Of a stretch of DNA of 5,008 nt, positions 1-5,008 are shown in pieces. The stretch lies in assembly GCA_003695005.1 (NCBI GenBank), contig RFJE01000032.1:1-5008 (forward strand), written 5' to 3'. The DNA comes from Candidatus Hydrogenedentota bacterium. GTDB taxonomy: Bacteria > Spirochaetota > Leptospiria > Turneriellales > J094. Position 1 is the stretch's first letter; the number at the start of each line of letters is the position of its first letter. The notes under the pieces were generated by a model. It searched no databases. It was given only the letters and a program-made list of their open reading frames with translations, and was not told the DNA's origin. The translations under genes were made by a program, and so were the position numbers.

Positions 1-2
1 AT

Positions 3-356
3 ATGTTATACATTAGTTTTTTCGAAGAAAAAATTATGCTAGTTTATTTTCGGAAAAGTCCTCTAAAGAAAAATATTGATGTTATTTTAATTGGGGGGTA
101 TTTAAATCCCGTACAAGATGAAAGTTTAGTTATCGTAGATGAGCCAAAGACACAAAAATTTCCTATTGGTTCGGTTCGGCAATTAAAGTATAGTCAGCTA
201 GTCAAATTAAAAGAAAACTTTTTTTCCGGAGACGAAGAGACATACGATTTAGACAGAGAGGTGGCATTTAAGGTCATTGACTTTAGCCCGATCCGACTAG
301 TGGTTATTTTAGATGGGAAAAAGTACAAGCTTGTTCCTATGGATCCGGATGAATAA
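3..356 (+). CDS. Small protein of unknown function, possibly 5'-partial
   Basis: I do not recognise this family. The frame gives 117 residues from the first ATG. A second ATG at 36 (Met12) would give 106 residues and starts a more protein-like sequence (MLVYFRKSPLKK...). Neither ATG has a clear Shine-Dalgarno sequence; a weak GAAG lies about 12 nt before the second. The window begins only two bases before the first ATG, so the gene may extend upstream. The product looks soluble: no signal peptide or membrane helix, many charged residues, and alternating beta-like stretches (IDVILIGGYL, SLVIVDE, IRLVVILDGKKYKLV) that suggest a small mostly-beta domain. It ends in an acidic MDPDE tail. It converges with the next gene with a 3-nt gap. 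That the frame is coding is supported by its length in AT-rich DNA and its mixed composition; function is unknown. Confidence 0.65.
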   Translation: MLYISFFEEKIMLVYFRKSPLKKNIDVILIGGYLNPVQDESLVIVDEPKTQKFPIGSVRQLKYSQLVKLKENFFSGDEETYDLDREVAFKVIDFSPIRLVVILDGKKYKLVPMDPDE

Positions 357-371
357 TATTTAATAATATTT
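352..371. repeat. AT-only tandem repeat spanning two convergent stop codons
   Basis: Two exact copies of AATAATATTT lie head to tail. The first holds the + strand stop TAA (354-356). The stop of the - strand gene (TAA, read from 362 to 360) straddles the junction of the two copies. Because AATATT is self-complementary, 355-360 and 365-370 could also form a 6-bp A/T stem with a 4-nt loop, followed by a short T run (371-373). This is too weak to call a terminator, but it is the only candidate structure in the 3-nt gap between the genes. Confidence 0.5.
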
Positions 372-1571
372 TTCAACAATTAAAGCATTGCCTCGGCAAT
401 AGGTATTAATCCCTTTGTACAACGACCTATCAAACCCTATGCTTTTAGGGTAAGGATTGACTTTCTCGCGTCTTTGGATGACGAGTACATGAGAATTGCC
501 AATTCTCATTTGGTAGCCATAAGTAAATGGAAGTGGATTTGCTTTATTTTTGATAAATGCTTCTTTTAAATCCGGCTGACAACGTGAAATAAAAAGCGGG
601 ATGGGTCTTGTATAAGATCCATAAAGTTGAATATCCCACAAATCCGGTATAAAAAAATGAAAGGGGATTCCTGAGGAATCGGTAAGCAGACCAGCGCTGC
701 TCTTTAAAATAAAGTTGCGGATATCATCAAAAGATGGACGGTACATCAAATAAGATGCTGCCTTTAGCATGGTTACAAACCCCTGTCTTTTCGACAAAAA
801 CCGAATTAAGTTTTTTTTCTCTGCAAAATAGCGATCAGAAACATCACCAGAAAAGTAATAAACAGCTTGTATATTGCCTTTCGGTTTGCGAAAAAGGATT
901 TTAACCGTTTTTGTTTGCATGGCACTGTGAGGTACGACTTGTTCTTTTCCATTTTCATCCAGTTGAATGGGAATTACATTTAAAATCTCATATCCCTGCC
1001 GACTTAAAAAGAATAGAATCACTCCTGTAATGGTACTAAACGAATGAGATCCCACAGTATGTGCCATAACTTTTGTATGAAAAAACCCCATTCCTAAAAT
1101 ATTTTGCAGTGTTCCTTTAAGACGTACAATCCCGTTCATAGGATAGATTTCTTTTAAAGGATCTGGTAAAGTGCCAGCAGGCTCTAGGGCTAATAATATA
1201 TATTCATCCTTGTTTGGAAAAAACGCTGTGGCATGAAGCATATCCGGTCCACTAAAAGGGTAAAATAATACATTGTTTTTTCCCTGAGGCACATTTTTTC
1301 GCCATGTTGCAATTTTCTGTAACGTCTTTTCCCGATATCGGTTCCAGCTTTTGTTAACATCTTGCCGATATGCTTGGTAAATGGGATTTAAAGTTAAGCT
1401 TTTTAATTTTGAATGTTCCGGCAGAGGCAAGCCTGCTAAGAAACGAGCTACTTCGTCCGCATAAGGATTGATAGTTACTTTTTCTTTTGCTTGTGAAGAA
1501 CTATTCTTCTCTGCACAAAAAAGAGTGGAGATTAGAACAAGAAGACAAAATAAGTGACGCAAATAAATCAT
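360..1571 (-). CDS. Exported conserved protein of unknown function (YPFSGPD motif)
   Basis: The chosen ATG at 1571 gives 403 residues starting with a plausible signal peptide: MIYLRH, then a hydrophobic core (LFCLLVLISTLFCA), then a polar Ser/Glu/Lys-rich stretch. Cys19 is not in a good lipobox, since Thr-Leu-Phe precede it, so a secreted or periplasmic protein is likelier than a lipoprotein. The frame stays open upstream to 1799, but that extension runs antisense through plsY and has no signal-like sequence, so I reject it. Visible marks are FYPFSGPD (residues 103-110) followed by FFPN (117-120), then LALEPAGTLPD (127-137), a TVGSHSF segment (172-178) and a Tyr/Arg-rich C-terminus. From memory, this YPFSGPD / FFPN / LEP pattern recurs in uncharacterised proteins of several diderm phyla; I know of no assigned function. 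The gene is divergent from plsY and probably transcribed alone. Confidence 0.75.
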   Translation of the reverse strand: MIYLRHLFCLLVLISTLFCAEKNSSSQAKEKVTINPYADEVARFLAGLPLPEHSKLKSLTLNPIYQAYRQDVNKSWNRYREKTLQKIATWRKNVPQGKNNVLFYPFSGPDMLHATAFFPNKDEYILLALEPAGTLPDPLKEIYPMNGIVRLKGTLQNILGMGFFHTKVMAHTVGSHSFSTITGVILFFLSRQGYEILNVIPIQLDENGKEQVVPHSAMQTKTVKILFRKPKGNIQAVYYFSGDVSDRYFAEKKNLIRFLSKRQGFVTMLKAASYLMYRPSFDDIRNFILKSSAGLLTDSSGIPFHFFIPDLWDIQLYGSYTRPIPLFISRCQPDLKEAFIKNKANPLPFTYGYQMRIGNSHVLVIQRREKVNPYPKSIGFDRSLYKGINTYCRGNALIVEKYY

Positions 1572-1647
1572 ATTCCACAGTGGTAATAGGAAACAATTGG
1601 TAAACAAAAAGTCCTTGTCTGTAAAAATCCTAAATGAAAACTGTGGT
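1572..1647. promoter_or_regulatory. Divergent intergenic region before plsY and the 403-aa gene
   Basis: These 76 bp must carry promoters for both directions. The best + strand candidate is TTGGTA (1597-1602), a 17-bp spacer and TGTAAA (1620-1625). Each hexamer matches consensus at only four of six positions; it would give a leader of about 15 nt. I found no convincing - strand promoter. A perfect 7-bp inverted repeat, CCACAGT (1575-1581) and ACTGTGG (1640-1646), sits at the two ends, next to the two start codons. The left arm is part of a hyphenated palindrome, CCAC-A-GTGG (1575-1583). The promoter call is tentative; the repeat is seen directly. Confidence 0.3.
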
Positions 1648-2280
1648 ATGGATATTGTTTTAGTTCTTGGTATTATATCATCGTATTTGCTAGGTTCGAT
1701 CCCGTTTTCTTTTTTAATTGGTAAGGCCAAAGGAATTGATATTCGCCTGCATGGCTCGGGGAATGTAGGAGCTACGAATGTATTTCGGGTAGTTGGCAAA
1801 GCATGGGGGATTTTAGCGCTCTTTCTTGATCTATTAAAAGGATTGATTCCTGTTCTAGCAATCCGGCTTTTATTGCCTAATAGTGAGGCATTACATACTT
1901 ACCAAATGGTGTTTGGGCTTTTTGCTATCCTTGGACATACTTTTCCGGTGTGGTTAAAGTTCAAAGGGGGTAAAGGGGTGGCCACAGGGTTAGGAGTTAT
2001 GCTTGGTTTAGTTCCCGAAGCGACAGGCATTGCTCTTGTAATTTTTATAGTAACTGTAATTTTATCGAAAATGGTTTCGTTAGGATCGATTTTAGGAGCG
2101 TTAAGTTTAGTGATATCATACCCTTTTTTATACTCTGTGGAGAAAAGTATCCCTCGCTTGGTTTTTATCACTGTCATTGTAATTTTTATTGTTTACAAGC
2201 ATAAGGCAAATATAGTCCGTATCCTAAAAGGAGAAGAGCTAAAAATTAGTTTTGGAAAAAAGAAGGAGGAAACCGAATGA
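1648..2280 (+). CDS. plsY: Glycerol-3-phosphate acyltransferase PlsY
   Basis: PlsY is an inner-membrane enzyme that moves an acyl group from acyl-phosphate (made by PlsX) to glycerol-3-phosphate, giving lysophosphatidic acid, the first step of phospholipid synthesis. The 210-residue product has the three family motifs: GSGNVGATNVFR (36-47), DLLKGLIP (61-68, the KGxxP loop) and GHTFPVWLKFKGGKGVAT (96-113). The conserved tail KHKANIVRILKGEE lies at 184-197. Several hydrophobic segments (about 3-24, 53-74, 87-103, 115-139, 144-163 and 170-183) fit a five-helix topology with some hydrophobic loops. I chose the ATG at 1648 because MDIVLVLGIISSYLLGSIP matches the usual N-terminus and length; a TTG at 1597 would add 17 polar residues. 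No good Shine-Dalgarno precedes it. It is first in an operon, and its stop overlaps the next start as ATGA. Confidence 0.97.
   Translation: MDIVLVLGIISSYLLGSIPFSFLIGKAKGIDIRLHGSGNVGATNVFRVVGKAWGILALFLDLLKGLIPVLAIRLLLPNSEALHTYQMVFGLFAILGHTFPVWLKFKGGKGVATGLGVMLGLVPEATGIALVIFIVTVILSKMVSLGSILGALSLVISYPFLYSVEKSIPRLVFITVIVIFIVYKHKANIVRILKGEELKISFGKKKEETE
2263..2270 (+). promoter_or_regulatory. Strong Shine-Dalgarno inside the plsY 3' end
   Basis: AAGGAGGA ends 6 nt before the ATG at 2277 and is an almost perfect anti-SD match. It is the only strong ribosome binding site in the window; the other starts have weak or no recognisable SD. It lies within the last plsY codons (Lys-Lys-Glu-Glu), so the downstream gene can be initiated strongly as well as by coupling. 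It fixes the start of the 133-aa gene. Confidence 0.85.
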
Positions 2281-2678
2281 AAAAAGTTACAACAGCCATT
2301 TTACTACTTGGTTTAATCAGCACAATCAGTGCAGGTCCAATTAAAGACGAGTACTACAAAGTAGAGAATACTCTTCGAAATTTAAAAGATACACCGGAAA
2401 AAAGAAAAGCACAGCTAGAAAGAACTCTTGTCTATTCTGTGCGTATGGCCATGAAGCGCCTTTTTAATGATCAAGATTGGAATAAGATTACCATTAAGGA
2501 TTTTCAGTATGAAAGATCGGATTTAAATCCCCACATGTATTACATAAAATACAAGACATACATTGGTTACTTTGTTTTTCCAAATAGTCCGGAATACTAT
2601 TTAGTCTTACCATCCGAACAAAAATTTCTAGATAAGAGAAAAGCACAAGGACAAAAGCCAGCAAAAACAAAACCGTGA
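2277..2678 (+). CDS. Small exported protein of unknown function
   Basis: The product has 133 residues and a textbook signal peptide: MKKVTT, a hydrophobic core (AILLLGLISTIS) and a likely signal peptidase I cut after Ala19 (ISA, then GPIKDEYY). There is no lipobox Cys; in fact the protein has no cysteine at all. The mature chain of about 114 residues has a charged, helix-prone first half (EYYKVENTLRNLKDTPEKRK) and a Tyr/Phe-rich middle (about 77-112, with MYYIKYKTYIGYFVF) that looks like beta strands. It ends in a basic Lys/Gln/Pro-rich tail, KAQGQKPAKTKP. It is expected in the periplasm or envelope. I do not recognise a family and assign no function. The start is certain from the strong SD. 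It overlaps plsY by 4 nt (ATGA) and cutA by 4 nt (GTGA), so it is surely co-translated with both. Confidence 0.88.
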   Translation: MKKVTTAILLLGLISTISAGPIKDEYYKVENTLRNLKDTPEKRKAQLERTLVYSVRMAMKRLFNDQDWNKITIKDFQYERSDLNPHMYYIKYKTYIGYFVFPNSPEYYLVLPSEQKFLDKRKAQGQKPAKTKP

Positions 2679-2992
2679 ATCCAGTTTTAGTTACAACAAC
2701 GGTTCCATCCATAGAAGAAGCAACAAAGTTATCTAGTGGATTGGTTCAAGAAAAACTTGCAGCTTGTGTAAATATCGTTGGTCCCATCCAATCTTTTTAT
2801 TATTGGGACGGTAAAATTGTAGAGGATAAAGAATATAAACTATTTATAAAAACTTTAGATAATAAATGGGATGAAATAAAAAAATACATAAAACAACACC
2901 ATTCGTACACAGTGCCAGAAATTTCAAAAATAAACATAGAACAAATGGATGAAGCTTACTTAAAATGGCTTATGGAATATGTTCAAACATAA
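2675..2992 (+). CDS. cutA: Divalent-cation tolerance protein CutA
   Basis: CutA is a small, stable trimeric protein with a PII-like ferredoxin fold. In E. coli it is linked to copper tolerance; its true role in most bacteria is unsettled. The 105-residue product is full length and carries the family hallmarks: VLVTTTVPS (4-12), EKLAACVNIVGPIQSFYYWDGK (26-47, with the conserved Cys31 and Trp44), KEYKLFIKT (52-60), HHSYTVPEI (75-83) and the C-terminal YLKWL motif (95-99). The HSYTVPE form of the usual HPYEVPE motif is an acceptable variant. The start is a GTG that overlaps the upstream stop as GTGA. No close SD is present (AAGGAC lies over 20 nt away), so initiation is probably by translational coupling. 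There is no signal peptide, so it is cytoplasmic. Its last 10 nt overlap the 3' end of kdsD. Confidence 0.96.
   Translation: MNPVLVTTTVPSIEEATKLSSGLVQEKLAACVNIVGPIQSFYYWDGKIVEDKEYKLFIKTLDNKWDEIKKYIKQHHSYTVPEISKINIEQMDEAYLKWLMEYVQT
2983..2992. other. Convergent 10-nt overlap of cutA and kdsD 3' ends
   Basis: The cutA stop (TAA, 2990-2992) lies inside the last codons of kdsD, and the kdsD stop (TGA, read from 2985 to 2983) lies inside the last codons of cutA. There is no room for an intergenic terminator. The nearest + strand candidate, GCC-AATA-GGC followed by a T-rich run (3016-3042), has only a 3-bp stem. The transcripts must therefore overlap at their 3' ends or end by another mechanism. 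Confidence 0.9.
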
Positions 2993-3963
2993 CCAATTAA
3001 ATCATGCATACGCACCATGCCAATAGGCTTTTTATTCTTTTTTACTACCGGTAAAACATAAGTGTTTTTTTCTTGCATAATATGCATGGCTTTTGCCGGA
3101 GAATCCTGTTCAAAAACATAAGCAGGGTTTGGAGTCATGATTTGATCTGCGGTTAATTGCCAAACCCTGTTTTTATCTTGCTTTTCTAAAATGCGCTTTA
3201 AATCCCCATCTGTAATAATACCGCGTAAGTGACCTTTTGATCCAATGACACATATAGCACCTAAATTCGAATCGACCATTGCCTTTAAAATTTGTTCAAA
3301 ATTATCTTGCTTTCGAACATAAGCTCGTTCTAAAGGACTCATTAAATCGGTAAGCTTCGTTAAAAGTTTTCGTCCTAACGATCCCGAAGGATGATACCGA
3401 CCAAAATCAGCCGGTTTAAATTTTTTTAGGATGATTAATGCCGAAGCAATAGCATCGGCAATTGCTAACGAAACTGTCGTAGAAGCCATCGGGGCAAGTT
3501 CTAAAGGACAACCTTCTTTTTCTAAAGAATAAGCAATGCTAATATCTGCTTCTTTGGCCATGGAGCTTTCCGGATTGCTTGTAATAGAAACAATTTTAGC
3601 GCCTAACAAGCGCAAGTATTTCATTAATTCTAAAATTTCTTTTGTTTCCCCTGAGTTGCTAAAGGCTAGCACAGCTTCGCCAGACTGTACATTTCCCATA
3701 TCCCCGTGGAGCGCATCGGCAGGATGTAAAAATACAGAGGGGGTTCCTGTGGAAGTCATGGTTGCTGCACTTTTGCGGGCAATAATTCCCGACTTCCCCA
3801 TTCCTGTAGTAATGACTCGATTCGGGGAGGCAGCTAATAACTTAGCAGCTTTATGGATCTGTCGTATTAAGGTTAGATCATTGGCGGCATTTTGTACAGC
3901 AAAAGCTTCTGCTTGCAAAGTCTCTTGCACAGCCTTTTCGCAGTGAGATAATTTAGAGTTCAC
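2983..3963 (-). CDS. kdsD: D-arabinose-5-phosphate isomerase (KdsD/KpsF family)
   Basis: The enzyme interconverts ribulose-5-phosphate and arabinose-5-phosphate, the first committed step towards Kdo, the sugar that joins lipid A to LPS core. The 326-residue protein is full length (E. coli KdsD has 328). The N-terminal SIS domain (about 35-170) has GMGKSGIIARKSAATMTSTG (54-73), HPADALHGDMG (80-90) and FSNSGETKEI (101-110). By alignment from memory with E. coli KdsD, the active-site residues Lys59, Glu111, Glu152 and His193 correspond to Lys57, Glu109, Glu150 and His191, all present. Two CBS domains follow (about 207-263 and 274-326), with TDGDLKRIL at 251-259. KpsF and GutQ are paralogues with the same activity; the context favours the general LPS enzyme. 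The start is GTG at 3963, sharing one base with the xseB stop (TAGTG). With no good SD, it is probably coupled to xseB. Confidence 0.93.
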   Translation of the reverse strand: MNSKLSHCEKAVQETLQAEAFAVQNAANDLTLIRQIHKAAKLLAASPNRVITTGMGKSGIIARKSAATMTSTGTPSVFLHPADALHGDMGNVQSGEAVLAFSNSGETKEILELMKYLRLLGAKIVSITSNPESSMAKEADISIAYSLEKEGCPLELAPMASTTVSLAIADAIASALIILKKFKPADFGRYHPSGSLGRKLLTKLTDLMSPLERAYVRKQDNFEQILKAMVDSNLGAICVIGSKGHLRGIITDGDLKRILEKQDKNRVWQLTADQIMTPNPAYVFEQDSPAKAMHIMQEKNTYVLPVVKKNKKPIGMVRMHDLIGYV

Positions 3964-4247
3964 TAGAAAGGAAGTTCTTCTTCAAAGGGGCGTTCCATCT
4001 CTTTTGCAACGACTTCATCCCCTTCTTGCGATAGCTTAATCCATTTACCTTCTGCTTCTTTTAATTTCATTTCACAATATTGCTTTAATTGAATTCCCCG
4101 CTCGTAAAGTTTAATGGAGTCTTCTAAAGAATCCTGTCCACTTTCTAAACGGCGCGTAATATCTTCTAGCTCTCGCAAAGCATCTTCAAAACTTAAATTT
4201 AAGTTTGCTGTACCATTTCCTGCGCTTTTTGTCGTACTTTTGCTCAT
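3963..4247 (-). CDS. xseB: Exodeoxyribonuclease VII small subunit XseB
   Basis: XseB binds the large subunit XseA to form exonuclease VII, which degrades single-stranded DNA from both ends into short oligonucleotides; it acts in the cytoplasm. The 94-residue product shows the whole family core, from LSFEDALRELEDITRRLESG (18-37) through DSLEDSIKLYERGIQLKQYC (39-58) to LKEAEGKWIKL (62-72). This is the usual two-helix hairpin. A polar Ser/Thr/Asn-rich stretch of about 17 residues precedes it and an acidic tail (EEELPF) ends it; both ends vary in the family. The ATG at 4247 has no clear SD. xseA is not in the window. It is first in the - strand pair with kdsD and divergent from bamA across 98 bp. 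Confidence 0.95.
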   Translation of the reverse strand: MSKSTTKSAGNGTANLNLSFEDALRELEDITRRLESGQDSLEDSIKLYERGIQLKQYCEMKLKEAEGKWIKLSQEGDEVVAKEMERPFEEELPF

Positions 4248-4345
4248 ACACTACATTCGAAAAAAAATTTCCCCTGTAAAGCTTTTAATCTAAAGAACTG
4301 CTGTCACTTGACGGGGTATCAAAACTTTACGCGAAGTCCTAAAAG
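4248..4345. promoter_or_regulatory. Divergent intergenic region between xseB and bamA
   Basis: These 98 bp separate divergent starts and must hold promoters for xseB-kdsD and for bamA. A good -35-like TTGACG (4308-4313, + strand) is present, but nothing resembling TATAAT lies 16-18 bp downstream, so I do not call a promoter. An AT-rich stretch holds an A run (4260-4267) and an 8-bp palindrome AAAGCTTT (4278-4285). No SD-like sequence precedes either start. No riboswitch or convincing operator was seen. Confidence 0.35.
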
Positions 4346-5008
4346 ATGAAAAAAAGTTTTTGGAAACCTAGCGCACTCATTACCAGTGCTTTTTTAGCTC
4401 TTACGGCAACAGGGTTTTTGATGCAAAATTCTCTTTTATCGCAAGTTGCAAAATATGAGGGTAAAAAAATTACTTATATTGAATTTCGTGGAAATCGGAA
4501 TGTTTCGGGGAAAACTTTGCTTGATATTGTAGAAAATGAGGCAGGTTTAAAGCGGGGAGATAAATTAACTATCAATGCGGTGGATAGAGCATTAAAAACG
4601 ATTTTTAATTTAGGCAAATTTTCTTATGCTCGTGTGGAAGGCGAGTTTTTCGAAGGAGGGGTTAAAGTCATATTTTACTTACAAGAGCTTCCCGTGGTTC
4701 GAGAAATTGTATTAAAAGGAGTCGAAGAACTCAATGAGCAAGAGTTGTTAGAAGCATTGCCTTTAAAAGAAGATGATATTTATTCGGATCAAAAAGTTGC
4801 GCAGGCTGTACAAGTAATCCTCGCAAAATATCGGGAGGAGGGTTTATTTAACGCGATTGTAAAGGTGCGCAAAAGCGAAGTCGATCCCGAAGATAACACA
4901 CTTGTTGTCAAATTTCTTATTGATGAAGGGGAGGATATTAAAATTTCTAAAATTAATATTCTCGGTGTAAAATCAGTAGATCCCGAGGATTTATATGCCG
5001 TTATGGAG
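4346..5008 (+). CDS. bamA: Outer-membrane beta-barrel assembly protein BamA (5' part, POTRA 1-3)
   Basis: BamA/Omp85 is the core of the outer-membrane machine that folds and inserts beta-barrel proteins: periplasmic POTRA domains followed by a C-terminal 16-strand barrel. Only the first 221 codons lie in the window; the frame is open to the right edge. A basic start (MKKSFWKPS) and a hydrophobic stretch (about 10-26) form the export signal, with no clear cleavage motif. POTRA 1 spans about 42-114: ITYIEFRGNRNVSGKTLL opens it, followed by the typical FNLGKFSYARVE (87-98). POTRA 2 spans about 117-195: VREIVLKGVEELNEQEL, then YREEGLFNAIVKV (162-174). POTRA 3 begins near 198 (IKISKINILGVKSV) and is cut off. 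The pattern (INxVxIxGN at the start, a Gly-x-Phe element in the middle) is typical of BamA. TamA is a less likely alternative; the barrel would decide. An in-frame TAA at 4340-4342 rules out an earlier start. No SD is visible. Confidence 0.92.
   Translation, partial: MKKSFWKPSALITSAFLALTATGFLMQNSLLSQVAKYEGKKITYIEFRGNRNVSGKTLLDIVENEAGLKRGDKLTINAVDRALKTIFNLGKFSYARVEGEFFEGGVKVIFYLQELPVVREIVLKGVEELNEQELLEALPLKEDDIYSDQKVAQAVQVILAKYREEGLFNAIVKVRKSEVDPEDNTLVVKFLIDEGEDIKISKINILGVKSVDPEDLYAVME

Noticed and set aside
194..379. Open - strand frame of 61 codons opposite the first gene
   Set aside because: It overlaps the end of the 403-aa gene on the same strand and the first gene on the other, and is Ser-rich with no visible domain.
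387..400. Hairpin ATTGCC-TC-GGCAAT near the 3' end of the 403-aa gene
   Set aside because: The stem is perfect, but no T run follows on either strand and it lies in coding sequence, so I do not call it a terminator.
1597..1647. TTG start adding 17 residues to PlsY
   Set aside because: The family normally starts just before the first membrane helix, as Met at 1648 does. The extra residues are polar and the possible SD (TAGGAAA) is weak.
1572..1799. N-terminal extension of the 403-aa protein by 76 residues
   Set aside because: It runs antisense through the conserved N-terminal part of plsY, including its first catalytic motif, and the signal peptide begins only at the ATG at 1571.
1899..2177. 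Open - strand frame of 92 codons inside plsY
   Set aside because: It is antisense to the conserved third motif and later membrane helices of PlsY, with low-complexity Thr/Pro/Lys content.
2494..2712. Open - strand frame of 72 codons across the 133-aa gene and cutA
   Set aside because: It is antisense to two well-supported coupled genes, with no SD or protein-like pattern beyond a hydrophobic run.
3016..3042. GCC-AATA-GGC hairpin followed by T-rich sequence as a cutA terminator
   Set aside because: The stem is only 3 bp and the T run is interrupted; it also encodes conserved kdsD C-terminal residues.
3536..3946. Open + strand frame of 136 codons inside kdsD
   Set aside because: It is fully antisense to the conserved SIS domain of kdsD and has no recognisable domain; it mirrors that gene's codon use.
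4308..4336. TTGACG as the -35 of a bamA promoter
   Set aside because: The positions 16-18 bp downstream read GCGAAG or similar, unlike any -10 element.

Overview
The window reads as ordinary chromosomal DNA from an AT-rich, diderm (Gram-negative-type) bacterium. A KdsD-type arabinose-5-phosphate isomerase (Kdo/LPS synthesis) and the start of a BamA/Omp85 outer-membrane assembly factor imply an LPS-bearing outer membrane. The low GC content, these genes and the weak ribosome binding sites would suit a Leptospira-like spirochaete. That placement is a guess; no gene here fixes the phylum. I see no mobile elements, tRNA/rRNA genes, CRISPR arrays or signs of recent transfer.

Layout, left to right. 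(1) A small unrecognised protein on the + strand (3-356), possibly cut by the left edge, converges with (2) a 403-aa exported protein of unknown function on the - strand (360-1571). An AT-only tandem repeat spans both stop codons. (3) A 76-bp divergent spacer (1572-1647) separates gene 2 from a tight + strand operon: plsY (1648-2280), a small exported protein of unknown function (2277-2678) and cutA (2675-2992). Each junction overlaps by 4 nt (ATGA, then GTGA). (4) The 3' end of cutA overlaps by 10 nt the 3' end of kdsD (2983-3963, - strand). kdsD follows xseB (3963-4247, - strand) with a 1-nt TAG/GTG overlap. (5) A 98-bp divergent spacer (4248-4345) leads to bamA (+ strand from 4346), which runs off the right edge after 221 codons.

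Most of the recognisable genes serve envelope construction. PlsY makes lysophosphatidic acid for phospholipids, KdsD makes the precursor of Kdo for LPS, and BamA inserts outer-membrane beta-barrels. CutA (metal tolerance/PII-like trimer) and XseB (exonuclease VII small subunit) are housekeeping passengers in the same transcripts. The two exported unknowns flanking plsY are the least explained content.

I did not find evidence for a new multi-gene system. The best leads are modest: the coupled exported protein between plsY and cutA, the 403-aa YPFSGPD-motif protein, and a 7-bp inverted repeat that places the same heptamer directly before the start codons of both divergent genes.
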